A stretch of DNA of 64,000 nt from NCBI GenBank assembly GCA_025766275.1, contig JAFKAC010000033.1, forward strand, positions 186,001 to 250,000, read 5' to 3'. How positions within the stretch are numbered: position 1 is the first letter of the stretch; each line of letters opens with the position of its first letter. The DNA comes from Lactarius indigo (lineage: Eukaryota; Basidiomycota; Agaricomycetes; Russulales; Russulaceae). Below, one piece after another: positions 36,806 through 48,339 of this stretch. The notes under the pieces were generated by a model, which saw only the letters and a list, made by a program, of their open reading frames with translations, ran no database searches and was not told the origin of the DNA. The position numbers and the translations under genes were made by a program.

Positions 36806-38805
36806 ATCCATCGTGGCCGTAACAACAAGAGATCAGTGGACAAGCTTCCATCCTTATTCGATCCCAAGAAGAGGAGAACAAAACGTCCCCACGCGCTTTC
36901 TACAAGCTGCCAGTTGGAGGGAAAGACAGGAAGAAACCGGATATTTCATGGAGTTCAACGGACCTACCAGGTTCCGCCCAGTTGAGTTCAACTTCAACCA
37001 CTTGTGTTGGGTGGAAGTTACGTGGAATCCAATAGACTCCCAGTGGGACATAATACGACCAGCAGGACCTCGGTATCGCTGCGATATCGACGTGCAAGAA
37101 CTCAACAGCAGGGCTGACTGGGGCCCCATCGACGGACAAGTAAGGGAGCACTCTACTGGAGAAGTAGTGTCCGAAGAAGAAGAAGAAGAAGAGCAAAGTC
37201 AAGGAGAAAGTGAAGGACGAGAACCGAATCAAACAGAAAGTAGTGGAGGAGCGATACAAGATCTCCTCATCGAACGAGCTGAGTCCGCGCATATTGAAGA
37301 ACCAGAGCCAATTCACATTCGATCACCAGCCATTATGGCGACAATAATGCAAGCAATGGAGGAAGTCGCGATTGAAGAAGCACGTGCAATACGAAATGAA
37401 GCAAGAGAAGTCCTCATGCCCATCAACCCCGAAACCGGCATACGAATGACCGCAGACGATGCCGCCATCTTTTGAGCCATAGGGTCCGATTGAGGAGACC
37501 CTCCGACAGGACGACGACCTGCGCTGGAACTCCCCCCAGGTGTGGGAGGACCAGGTGATGACCCGCCACCACCACCAGGAGGGGGCATCCCATTTGATTT
37601 ACGAAGAACCGAACCGCCAAGAGGACCACCCGCCGGAGGAGAAGGCGGTGGAGGAGGAGGAGGCGATGGAGGCGCCGGAGGAGGGCATCATAACGAAAAG
37701 CTAACCGGCAAGCCACCTTCTATTTTCGATGGAGACAGACTCAAAGTGGACCAATTCTTGACACAGTGGCACGTTTACTGGGGTATGAACCTAGACGCCC
37801 CCATCATGCGCAACGACTACAGAAGATGCCTTCTGTTTCTTTCCTACATCAAAGGCGGAGCAGTCAGTGAATGGGTTCTATCCTTCCTGAACTGGCTCAA
37901 CAGACAAATACAACGAGGGATTAATCCCTATACTTGAGACCTGTGGGACGCCGTAGCCGATGGCTTTAGCCAGCGGTTCGAAAACACGCTGGAACGAGAG
38001 CAGGCCCAGGCAATACTGCGAAAGGGGTTCAGGATGACGGGAGAGGATATTGACAAGTACGTCAACGATTTCGAACAGCTCGCGCGGAAAGCTCATTACC
38101 GCCTCAATGAACCACAAACGATCGACCTTTTTACATTGGGTCTGCCCAAGGAACTGTTCAAAAACGCGTTCCAATTTGACGACCCAATCACGTTCGATGA
38201 TTGGAAGAGGGCCGTACTCAAACGACAGAAAAATTACATCCATCTCAAGGCCAGACTCAACGAATACAAAAATACGACGACGCAGCCGAAGAAGCAAAGC
38301 GGCAACGCGGGGTGGACGATCCCGCAAAACCTACCTCAAACCAACCCTTGGGCGATGGATACTTCCGCTGACCGCGCCAAGGTGAGACTCGCAGGGTCAG
38401 AAGAAATCGACTTCAACAAGCTGCCCCATCATGACTGGCCAGCACCGCCATTCCCACCACGAGGAGGACCGGGAGCCAGAGGACGCGGAAGGGGAGGATC
38501 CCGAAGGGACTTAAGGAATGTCCTCTGCTATAACTGTCACTCCCCAGGGCATCTCTCACGAAATTGTCCACACCCCTGCGCCCAGAGGCAGTGGCAAGCA
38601 GCCCCATCAAGCAGCCGAATGACCGAAACATGGCCGCCCCAGTGGCCTACTTCGCAGGGGCCAGTATCGCAGTACGAACCCTCATTGCCAGGGTATGCGA
38701 CACCAGCACCCAGCGCGACACCAGGGCCACAAATAAACACGGCCACAACAAAAACACCGGGAGAACAGGCGAAGGAGTGGCTCACGCAAGTGGCCAACAG
38801 TACGG

Positions 38806-39657
38806 TGATACACCCGGCGCGCCGCTAAGCGTTAATTTTCGCAGATCTAAGCTAATACAACAATATGCGGCAGACCGGCCCAACCGGCCCGTCTAGAGTA
38901 CTGCGATCGGTCACTCTCGGTGGCGGGAAGAGCGGCCCGTGGTGATGGGCCGAGACGCCCGAATATTCTAGCCGCATATGTGAACGGTAGCCTACTGCTG
39001 CAATCACGGGTGCGGCCCCAGCGCGGGGTACGGGACGGTGCCTATATTAGCGCGGAACATGTGAAAGCCCCAGAAACCGATCAGGGCCGACATGGCGAAT
39101 AGCGACATACCGGAGCGGCCGAGCAGAATCACAGGTGCGGCCATGGCGCGAATAGGCAAAGCTGCACCTAGGGTTGGTAAGGCGACACCCCAGAGAAGAG
39201 CGGATCAGACCGGCGTGGGTTTAAGGCAGGAGAGTAAGATGGACGTTCAGCAAGGGAAAAGCGGCGAGGTGTGGATTCGGTCGGCGAGCGGCAGCACATA
39301 AATAGCTCTATACCACAGGTACAAGAACAGCAACCTTCGGGGAGCCCATAGCGACCTCATTCTATTCATACGCTCATATCCTACTATTCGATTATCTACG
39401 ACATCTATTCTATTTTGATTTTGCGAAGCACCCGTGTGTGCGTATTCGGCTATACCTCGGCTATTCGCAGCCCCGCGTCACGTTAAGACTACATCGCTCT
39501 CACCTCGGTCGGCTTCGGCTCGTTCGGTCCCGCGTCGGTGCGCCTTCGGTTAAAGTCGCCATCGGCCGGATTATCGGTCCTATATTCCCTGACTTCTCGA
39601 ACCCAATATCACTCCTTTACTGGTCGTTCTTGCGTTTAGCGACGGTTTAGGGTATCA
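38806..39657 (+). repeat. 5' LTR of the 12-kb element
   Basis: 852 bp, TGATACACCCGG...GGGTATCA. A possible TATA word CATAAATAG is at about 39296. It contains short open frames but no recognisable protein. Confidence 0.94.
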
Positions 39658-39661
39658 TTTC

Positions 39662-39678
39662 TGGTGGCCAACGTGGGG
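39662..39678 (+). promoter_or_regulatory. Primer-binding site, tRNA type
   Basis: TGGTGGCCAACGTGGGG starts four bases after the 5' LTR. A leading TGG matches complementarity to a tRNA 3' CCA end, in contrast to the self-primer sites of the two surrounding elements. I cannot name the tRNA. Confidence 0.55.
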
Positions 39679-39721
39679 AAGTTGGAATATAGAAGGTTTG
39701 CGTGCGCATTAAATAACTAAC

Positions 39722-42508
39722 ATACTGCCGAGAAGGCGAGAACAGCGAAGCCTACTAGAAGAATTAATCACGGCCGGATACGACCCGACGCAATCAATTC
39801 CAGGAAGCTATCCTAGCCCCGAAGACCTAACACCCCTTAGCAGCCTTAGTAGCGAACAAAGCGACCCCTCATCTAGTCACTCGGGACAAGAAGAAACCAA
39901 TAGTGAAAAGGAAGTCGACCTCATCCTGTCAAGTCACTCGGCTCCGTTACCCGCGCGCCACGGCGCAACAACAAGATCAAGAGCGAAAATCCTAGCACAA
40001 CAACAGCAGGCGGAAGCGTTATCGGCCGAAGAACAGGAAGCAGCCGATCAAAGTGTTAACCAACCAGCGAACACCACAGCATCAGCGACAGAAGATAATA
40101 ACCGGCAGCCCGGCAGTAGTAACCAACGAGCGCAATCGGTGCTGCCTCAGCAAAGCAACACAGCGATAAACCCCGTAGTACCCTCGATAAACCAGAACCC
40201 AACTCAAACACAGGCCGTACCGCAACCGGCCCCAAGACTACCACCAGCAAGAATAAACCAGCCCGTCCCCGCAGCAGCGGTCAACGTCAGAAGGATGCCC
40301 CTTGCAGATTTACCCGGAAGAGGCGAGCGGTCAGCACCTAGTTTTGATGGCGAGCACCCAGAAGAGCTTGGCTGATATTTTGCCGAAGTGGAAGCCCTAT
40401 ACGATAGGCACACAGTAACGACCAACGCAGATAAGAAAAGCGGCACACTCAAATACCTTACAACAGCCGCGACAGAAAGAGTATGGAAGACAAGTGACGC
40501 GTTAACGGACGTAACAAAAACATACGAAGAATACAAAGCCGAGATCTACAAGCTATACCCCGGATCCTCGGAAGACATTCATACAATCCTACACCTGGAT
40601 ACGCTCGTAGGACAGCGCGCCCGCATCGGCATAGTCTCAGAACTGGAACTCGGCGAATACTACCGACAATTCAAAGTAATCTCCAAATACTTGATCGGCA
40701 AAAACAGAATGTCGCAGGCCGAGCAGACCAGAGCGTTCATGCGAGGATTACAGCCGGATATGGAACAACAAGTCAAGCAAAGGCTACAGCTAAAGATGCC
40801 AGACCACAACCAGCAAGACCCCTACAGATTAGAAGACTTGTATGATGCCGCAAGCTACGTACTCCAGGGCCGAGCACCGGTCGCGATCTCTAGCATAACT
40901 TCGGCAAGCGCGACACTCCCACCGGCAACAGAGATAAAGACAGAGATCCAAACCGCACTAGCAACCGCGGTCGCGACACTAGGCGAAATGTTCAAAAACG
41001 CGCTAGAAATCCAAAACTCAAGTGAGAAGGCCCGAAACGCCGGAAATCCTAGGCCGATAGGGGAACCGACCACCAAGTGCAACTTCTGCGGAACGCCAGG
41101 ACACTTCATGCGAGAGTGCGAAGTAGCGGCCGAATATATGCGACTCGGCAAGTGCAAGCGTAGCGCAGAAGGGAAAATCGTGCTACCATCAGGCGCCGTG
41201 GTCCCTAGGCATATCACTGGAGCATGGCTGCGCGACCGCATAGACGAATACCACAGACAAAATCCAGGACAAATAGCGGCGGCACAAATGTTACTCGAAA
41301 TGTCAAGGCCGACGGCATCCGCAGAAGCGTGAACGGCGAAAACAGTCCGCTTTGCAGAAGAATGCCCAGAACCAGGACAAGCAGGCATATATGCATTTAG
41401 AAGAGGCTTCATACCAAGGATGGGCGGAAGGACCAGGACCAGGTTCGAACATATGCCAACTGCCCGCATCCAGCAAGAAGACTCAGAAGAAGAGCAAGAA
41501 AGCCAGTCGCATCGCAAGGAACGACCGCCACACCTAGAAAAGACGATAGAAGCAACAACCGAGGTTGCGGCGACAATAAAGGAACATCCATTCGCCAGAA
41601 CACAAGAAGCAGAACCAATTACTCTAGGACCGACCCCGGCAACAAATACGGCGAACGACCGCAAAAGCGAGCGCGCTTATACATCAAATACGGCCATATA
41701 CGACGAAAAGGCAGCAGGAAAAGTCTACGAAAGGATGATGGAAGCCGAAGTAACAGTGACGCAAAGAGAACTACTCTCGTTAGCACCAGAACTGCGGGCC
41801 CAAGTCAACGAAGTAACAACAAAGCGCCGCGTTGCTCGCGTTAACGCCCAAGAAAGCGTAGAAGACAGTACCGAGGAGGAGCCGAAGCGATCGACAGAAT
41901 CGCATATGCCGGCGGCATTCTCGATCGCCAAGCGCACTCCACCGGCCGACGCGACAATAATAGCCGACCCGTATGAGGCGTTACTAAAGGCGCAACCGGC
42001 CGATGACGATGGATCGCAAAATACGATTGAGGTCGCGACCGAATCAAATGCCCTACGCGCAATCTTACCGGTAGTCGACGGATCAGAAAAGATAGAGGCC
42101 ATCTTAGATCCCGGCTGCCAAATAGTCGCAATGTCAGAAGAAGTGTGCAACGCACTGGCGATCCCTTACGACCCGAGCATACGGCTCAACATGATCTCGG
42201 CGAACGGTGGTGTAGATCAATCGCTAGGACTGGCGCGCAACGTACCATTCCACGTCGGCGAAATAACCCTCTATCTACAAGTTCACATACTGCGCTCGCC
42301 AGCCTATGATATATTACTCGGACGGCCATTCGACATACTGACCCAATCCGTGGTGCGCAACTACCGGAACGAAGACCAGACAATAACGATCCTCGACCCG
42401 AACACCGGGAAAACGGCAACGGTGCCGACGGTACCGCGCGGCAGCAACCGATTTGCCGAGCGAAGAAAGAAGCAGACAAGCGAACAATCGCAAGACTCGG
42501 ATTTTTAA
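39722..42508 (+). pseudogene. Gag-protease of the 12-kb element, two in-frame TGA codons
   Basis: The frame is open from 39713 to 42508 apart from TGA at 40373-40375 and 41330-41332. An expected start near 39722 reads ATA (ILPRRREQ), so the ATG may be lost or initiation is unusual. An acidic/Gln-rich N-terminus leads to FDGEHPEELG, stop, YFAEVEALYDRHT, then a capsid-like region (TRAFMRGLQPDMEQQVKQRL) and the knuckle CNFCGTPGHFMREC near 41085. After the second TGA the frame continues with TVRFAEECPEPGQAGIYAF and reaches a retropepsin (LDPGCQIVAMSEE near 42112, YDILLGRPFDIL near 42305). The protease has DPG in place of DSG/DTG. The stops could be decay or, for the second, a readthrough signal. 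Confidence 0.75.
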
Positions 42509-42519
42509 GCGTCGATGAT

Positions 42520-45500
42520 TTGGTAACAAACCAAGGAGAGCTCGCAATAATATTAAATTTCAATCAATCAAGTCAGGAAGCGACAATCGAAGCTTGTGCG
42601 CCGCTACCGGCAAATACCACGCAACAAGACATCGCAGTGGCGTACATCTCTCTATGTGATTCAGAAAACCCCAACCTAAGCACCTACCTTAATACCTCGG
42701 AATCTAACAGCAGCGATCAGCCGGCCCGGCAGGAAGGCAAAAGCATCGCCTTCGCCGACGCAAAAGCACTGGCCGCAATATACCTCGGCAAGAAATACAA
42801 ACCCGTAGCACTCAAAATCAGACCGATAGAAACCGAACTCCCGAGCCGGTTCAGAATAGTCCGCGAAATAACCGGCGACCCACTACAAGACCTACCGGCA
42901 CTACCCACTAAACCAAGCGAGTTCCGACCGACCGGCCGATATACTAGCAAATGCAAAACGCAATTCGACCTCGCGCACGCCGGTACCTTCTTATTACCAG
43001 AAGAACGCAAGCTAATGCACGAATTCATGTGCATCCAGAATAAAGCATTTGCCTGGGAAGATGCGGAGTGTGGACACTTCCGCGAAGACTTCTTTCCGCC
43101 GATCAAAATCCCTACGATCCCGCATAAGCCTTGGGCTCAGCGAAACATACCAATACCACCCGGAATCTACGACGAAGTCTGCCGGTTAATAAAATGCAAG
43201 ATCGACACCGGCGTATACGAGCCATCGAATTCTTCATACCGATCTCGGTGGTTCTGCGTCGTAAAGAAAGATGGAAAATCACTGCGCATAGTCCACAGCC
43301 TGGAGCCGCTTAACAAAGTTACAATCAAGCACGCCGGCGTCACCCCATTCACTGATCAGATAGGCAAGCATTTCGCCGGCCGAGCATGCAGCGGCATGCT
43401 AGACCTATATGTCGGCTACGATGAACGAGGCTTATCACCAGAATCACGAGATTTAACAACCTTCCAATCACCATTCGGCGCCTTGCGACTGGTAACTTTA
43501 CCCATGGGATGGACGAACTCGGTCCCGATATTTCACGACGACGTCACATACATATTGCAGCCAGAGATCCCAGACGTCACGGTTCCTTACATCGATGATG
43601 TGCCGATTCGCGGACCGGCTGGTCGGTACGAACTAGCCGAAGGAACCGAAGAACACATATTAGAAAATACTGGCATCCGCCGATTTATCTGGGAGCACTT
43701 CCAAGGACTAAATCGAGTAGTCCAGCGAGTCAAGTACTGCGGCGGCACGTTTAGCGGCCTAAAATCAATACTTTGCGCAGAGGAAATAACTGCAGTTGGA
43801 CACCGGTGCACACCGCACGGAAGGCTACCAGAGGTGGCCCGCGTGAACAAGATCGTTAACTGGGGACCGTGCAAAGACCTATCTGAAGTTTGCGCATTCC
43901 TCGGCACTGTAGGAGTGTGCAGGATATTCATACAAAACTTCGCGAAACGAGCCAACTCGCTCATCAATCTCACTCGCAAAGGCGTTCCATTCGAATTTGG
44001 ACCGGCACAAGTTGCGGCCCAAGAAGATTTAAAACAGGCCCTCTTGAGTTCGCCAGTGCTTCGGCCGATTGACTACCAATCCGACTCACCGGTAATACTG
44101 GCCGTGGACACCTCACCGATAGCCATAGGGTTTTACCTCTGCCAGGCCGACTCAGCAATGCCGAAAAAGCAGTACTACGCACGCTTTGGCTCGTTGCCGC
44201 TAAACGACCGAGAGCGCCGCTTTTCGCAACCGAAGCTAGAACTATACGGCCTCTATAGGGCACTGTGCGCTTACAAAATATTCATCGTCGGCGTGCGCAA
44301 CCTAATAGTGGAAGTAGATGCCAGGTATATCAAAGGCATGCTCAATAATCCAGACATCGCACCATCGGCCAGCGTCAACCGCTGGATAGTATCAATTCTA
44401 ACCTTTCATTTTGAGCTGCGCCACGTCCCCGGAAAGCAGCACGGACCGGATGGACTCTCTCGGCGGCCAGTACAGCCGGATGACGAACAAGAAGAGGAGG
44501 AAGAAAGCAGCGAAGAAGAATTCGAAGATTGGATTGATAACCTATATGGCTTCATGCATATGGTTAACCACCCGGTCGCGGCGCCTCGCACGAACCAACT
44601 TCTATACACCATCGCAAGCACGAACATACCAGAAAAGCGACCATACGAGATGGCCGACGCATTTCCATATGAGCCGAACTACGATCTAATCCTGCGAACG
44701 AAAGCGGCTGCGCGAGCCGACGAAAAACTAGCGGCAGCGCACGACTGGCTGACCTTCCTGGAGCGACCGGAAGGCATGACAGAACAAGATTATACCACTC
44801 TAGTGCGCTTCGCAGCAAGATTCTTCGTAGACGACGGGCTACTCTGGAAGCGAAACCCGCAGGGGGCCCACCAGAGAGTCCTGTATCGGCACCGACGCAT
44901 CGAAGCGATACATGCGGCCCACGACGATACCGGGCACCGCGGCTTCTACGCGACCCGAGCTCTACTAATAGAACGGTACTGGTGGCCATTCATGGGCGAC
45001 GACATCGCTTGGTACGTGCGCACCTGCCATGTCTGCCAGACCCGGCAGACCCAGCAAATCTCAATACCGCCAGTGGTCGCCACCCCCGCACCTTTATTTG
45101 CGAAGATGTATATGGACACAATGCACCTCCCGCGTGCCGCTGGCTACTCCTACATTGTACAAGGCCGCTGCTCTCTGACCGGATACCCAGAATTTAGAAT
45201 GCTCCGAAAAGAAACGGCTCAGGCACTCGGCGACTGGATATTCCAAGATGTACTATGCCGATGGGGAATGCTGACAGAAATAGTCTCAGATAACGGCAAG
45301 CCCTTCGTCGCAGCGCTCGGCCACTTGGAACGCAAGTACCACGTGACGCATATTAGGATAAGCGGATATAACTCTCGCGCGAATGGAATAGTAGAGCGCG
45401 CGCACTTCGATGTGCGGCAAGTGCTGTTTAAAGCGGTCGACGGTGAGCAAAACCGCTGGCCGCAGGCGACATATTCCGTATTCTGGTCAGAGCGCGTTAC

Positions 45501-46128
45501 GCCGCGGAAGCATCTCGGCTGCTCGCCATTCTTCGCGGCGACCGGCGTTCACCCACTGCTACCCTTCGACATCGTAGAAGCAAACTATCTATCGCCCCCA
45601 CCCGATTCAATACTAGCGACAACCGACCTCATCGCCCGGCGGGCGGTAGCTCTACAAAAGCGACCGGAAGACCTAGACCGGCTCAAGGCGAGAGTCCACG
45701 AACACCGCAATCGCGCGGCCCTTCGGTTCGAGAAGGCACACTCGGCAACAATTCGTGACTATGATTTCAAAAGAGGCGCTCTAGTCCTAATCCGCAACAC
45801 CGCAATAGAAAAAGCGCTGAATCGCAAAATGCGGCCGCGCTACTTCGGACCACTAGTAGTGGTCTCGCGAAACAAAGGAGGGGCCTACATAGTATGCGAA
45901 CTCGACGGCACACTACTACACAGCACCATAGCAGCCTTCAGAGTGGTGCCGTATTTCGCCCGCGAATATATGGACATACCCGATCTAGAACAACATTTGG
46001 ACGTCTCGGTCGCTCGGTTGCGCGAATTGGAAGCCAGTGGCGAACCGGATGTGGACCCACGGCAAGGCACCCAGGAGAGCGAAGACGACGAAGATATACC
46101 CGAGGCAGCCGAAGAACTCGACATGTGA
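42520..46128 (+). CDS. Pol of the 12-kb element: RT-RNase H-integrase
   Basis: One open frame of about 1,200 codons in -1 frame relative to gag-protease. The same frame is open further upstream across the overlap (LGFLSVDDLVTNQGEL), so no ATG is needed if frameshifting is used. RT: SRWFCVVKKDGKSLRIVHS near residue 245, LPMGWTNSVPIFHDDV, catalytic PYIDDVPIRG near residue 355. RNase H: ILAVDTSPIAIGFYL near residue 525, VEVDARYIKGML, HVPGKQHGPDGLSRR. Integrase: HDDTGHRGFYATRALL with CHVCQ near residue 840, core MDTMHLP, VSDNGKPF, IVERAHF. No chromodomain is visible; the tail is acidic. RT-IN is unbroken, so this copy could be active. Confidence 0.9.
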   Translation: MVTNQGELAIILNFNQSSQEATIEACAPLPANTTQQDIAVAYISLCDSENPNLSTYLNTSESNSSDQPARQEGKSIAFADAKALAAIYLGKKYKPVALKIRPIETELPSRFRIVREITGDPLQDLPALPTKPSEFRPTGRYTSKCKTQFDLAHAGTFLLPEERKLMHEFMCIQNKAFAWEDAECGHFREDFFPPIKIPTIPHKPWAQRNIPIPPGIYDEVCRLIKCKIDTGVYEPSNSSYRSRWFCVVKKDGKSLRIVHSLEPLNKVTIKHAGVTPFTDQIGKHFAGRACSGMLDLYVGYDERGLSPESRDLTTFQSPFGALRLVTLPMGWTNSVPIFHDDVTYILQPEIPDVTVPYIDDVPIRGPAGRYELAEGTEEHILENTGIRRFIWEHFQGLNRVVQRVKYCGGTFSGLKSILCAEEITAVGHRCTPHGRLPEVARVNKIVNWGPCKDLSEVCAFLGTVGVCRIFIQNFAKRANSLINLTRKGVPFEFGPAQVAAQEDLKQALLSSPVLRPIDYQSDSPVILAVDTSPIAIGFYLCQADSAMPKKQYYARFGSLPLNDRERRFSQPKLELYGLYRALCAYKIFIVGVRNLIVEVDARYIKGMLNNPDIAPSASVNRWIVSILTFHFELRHVPGKQHGPDGLSRRPVQPDDEQEEEEESSEEEFEDWIDNLYGFMHMVNHPVAAPRTNQLLYTIASTNIPEKRPYEMADAFPYEPNYDLILRTKAAARADEKLAAAHDWLTFLERPEGMTEQDYTTLVRFAARFFVDDGLLWKRNPQGAHQRVLYRHRRIEAIHAAHDDTGHRGFYATRALLIERYWWPFMGDDIAWYVRTCHVCQTRQTQQISIPPVVATPAPLFAKMYMDTMHLPRAAGYSYIVQGRCSLTGYPEFRMLRKETAQALGDWIFQDVLCRWGMLTEIVSDNGKPFVAALGHLERKYHVTHIRISGYNSRANGIVERAHFDVRQVLFKAVDGEQNRWPQATYSVFWSERVTPRKHLGCSPFFAATGVHPLLPFDIVEANYLSPPPDSILATTDLIARRAVALQKRPEDLDRLKARVHEHRNRAALRFEKAHSATIRDYDFKRGALVLIRNTAIEKALNRKMRPRYFGPLVVVSRNKGGAYIVCELDGTLLHSTIAAFRVVPYFAREYMDIPDLEQHLDVSVARLRELEASGEPDVDPRQGTQESEDDEDIPEAAEELDM

Positions 46129-46486
46129 ACATTCCATAAGCGCGAAAACATGGGCTGCGAAAGAGCCATCTCTGGACTTTAATTTTCTATAGTCTTACCT
46201 TATTATTGCCTTTAATCCTATGCGAACAGTGAAATAACACGCGATATACCCGCTACACGAGGCCGAACCCCAAGCGCACCGAGCACACACATGCCGGCCT
46301 AACAAGCCTGTTTCCGCAGTACTGGGCCAACTAAAACACCGAACTTCCGCAATAGCCAACGCCCACGGGGACTCTCACATCGAGATAAACAACTTCTCCA
46401 GTACAGCAGGAGGCCGCTACAAGCTCGCTACCAAAATTCTGGGTATACCAGCGCCACCGCTCCTTCACGATCCAACGCGACAGTCC

Positions 46487-47273
46487 TTAGACACCTACCC
46501 CAGTCTCACCACCATCATCCTCTGCACCGTCTTCCGCGCCAGCAACAAAATAACCTTCGGCGCCAATACCAACATGCAACTCTACAGCGAAGCGATTAGG
46601 CATAAAGCGGCGAAAAAGAAATAGGCAAAGCATACCGCGAGGCGAGCGGCCCAGACTCATGATCTTCGGGAGCGACCCTCGCTTGCAAATCACCGTCAGC
46701 CGGTCAGATCGCAACTTCGAGAGGTACCAATAATAGTCCTCGCGCGAAATGTCCCCGGCAGCCCGAAGCGACTCAAACTCGATAGCGGCACGATCATAAA
46801 CATCCGGGACCTGCTCGCTAACCAGCGCTCCGGCGAGACACTCCTCAAGAGCAGCGCTCTGCGTGCGACATAAGACCCCCGTATACAGCAACACTCGGCT
46901 TCGAACATGCTCAGTGACCATGGGGAACTCGAGCAGCCAATTAACATCCACAAATGGTGCGGCCTCGGTCCGAACAAGCGAACGCAAGGCATATGCGTCG
47001 GCCCCCATCTCGCCATCGTTAGCAGCATCCGCCATCAGCCGAAGATAATCCTAGAAGTGCCCAATCACCATGGAATGAACAAAACACATAGATTTAGCGA
47101 CGTACCCACGACCCCTGGAACAAGCGTAGCCACGACGCGATCTGCGGCGCCTGGCGAGGACACTGCGACCAAGTTTCGCCAAACACAAAGAAACTAGTCA
47201 AAGTGGAATCAAAGGCAGCCTTGAGCAAACCCTCGGGCAAGTAGGCATCAGAGTCACGACCAGTATCAGCCAT
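46487..47273 (-). CDS. Antisense gene 3 in the 12-kb element (spliced, unknown function)
   Basis: ATG at 47273-47271 in good context (CCCTGCCATGG). Exon 1 47273-47106 (56 codons); intron 47105-47051 (55 bp, GTACGT...TTCTAG); exon 2 47050-46487. Product about 243 aa. The intron lies after ...FQGSW and before DYLRLMADAA, the same place as in gene 2. Core segment NWLLEFPMVTEHVRSR, CRTQSAALEECLAG, VPDVYDRAAIEFESLRAAGD and SREDYYWYLSKLR matches gene 2 closely. The C-terminus has a basic patch and an acidic tail. No known domain is recognised. Encoded opposite to the retrotransposon transcript, so its intron is not removed during retrotransposition. Bases 46129-46486 hold no other gene I can see. 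Confidence 0.75.
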
Positions 47274-47439
47274 GGCAGGGAACGTTGGGACCGGCTCATA
47301 GCGAACACGCCGCTTTAAGGCGAGACAACTCGCTACAGACTCTTTTCACATGTCAATGGACAAAGATCGATGCAAGAGACACCATTTAATAACAGGTTGT
47401 AGTACGCCAATTACAAAGGCCGGGCAGGTACAAGGAACA

Positions 47440-48100
47440 CTACTCCGCATCATGCGATACCCCCTCGGTCGCCGAAGAGCTTCGCCGCGCGGTCTCGGCC
47501 AGGAAACTAGCCCGACCGAGCCGCTCCTCCTGCCACTGATACTCGTCGAAACTGATAACACCCGCAGCGAGAAGGTCCCGAAACTCGGCAACGGCTAAGA
47601 CGTACGGGTCCCGAAGCGCAGATACCCCCGGTCCATGGATAACGTTCGCGATAACGGCGGACTGAGCGCGGCTGAATACGACGGCATACCGAATGAGCCG
47701 CGGCTGGTGCTCCTCGAAAACGCCAGGGAATAATAGAAGCCATTCCAGCTCGGCATGAGGCGCGGCAGCTTCCTCGATGATGGTCTGAAGCTCCCGAGTG
47801 GACTCGGCGAGGCTATGAACACCAGCACGGGCGGCCATGCGCTCGGCATATTCCTGGAGAAGTTAGGCGTCTAGCGAAGACAAGCGAAAAGAAGCGTCGT
47901 ACCCAAGCGCGATAGAAATCTCGAAGGAAGTCGGCAACATCCGCGGGGCGGCGCTGAAGACCGAACCACCGCTCGGAAAGCACGGCCAGCTGCGCAATCG
48001 CATGCACATACGCGCGACGGTTTTCGCCATTGCTCGAATCCACCAGGCTAGAGTTATTCGAAGGAGCGGGCATCGAGCGCAAAGGGAGAAAACGTTCCAT
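47440..48100 (-). CDS. Antisense gene 2 in the 12-kb element (spliced, unknown function)
   Basis: ATG at 48100. Exon 1 48100-47903 (66 codons); intron 47902-47854 (49 bp, GTACGA, CTAAC branch point, TCCAG); exon 2 47853-47440. Product about 203 aa. The junction FYRAW/EYAERMAARA matches gene 3 in position and phase (0). Core: EWLLLFPGVFEEHQPRL, FSRAQSAVIANVIHG, DPYVLAVAEFRDLLAAGV, FDEYQWQEERLG. Ends in a short Ser-rich tail. It has no cysteine cluster, unlike gene 1. Gene 2 ends 167 bp before gene 3 starts, and all three run in the same direction. Confidence 0.75.
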
Positions 48101-48339
48101 CCCTACTCACACCGCAAGCGCGACAAAAGTATTGCCGGCGCCGAGATGCCGGCCCGATGCGGCGGCTGAGGACAGCCAAATTAATTTTTTCAGGGGGGGA
48201 AAGCGCAAGAAAAAGCGCAAGGCAATCGGCGCTAACTCATTTCAACGAAACGTGGCAAGATGGATACATTCCCAGGCACAGGGCAACACGGAAAGTCTAT
48301 TTACAAATGTTCTACAAAGGTACATCGGGCGACCGCGGC

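Noticed and set aside
40855..41664. Minus-strand open frame of about 269 codons over the gag of the 12-kb element
   Set aside because: It lies opposite a clear zinc-knuckle gag, shows no motif and has no splice structure. Shadow frame.
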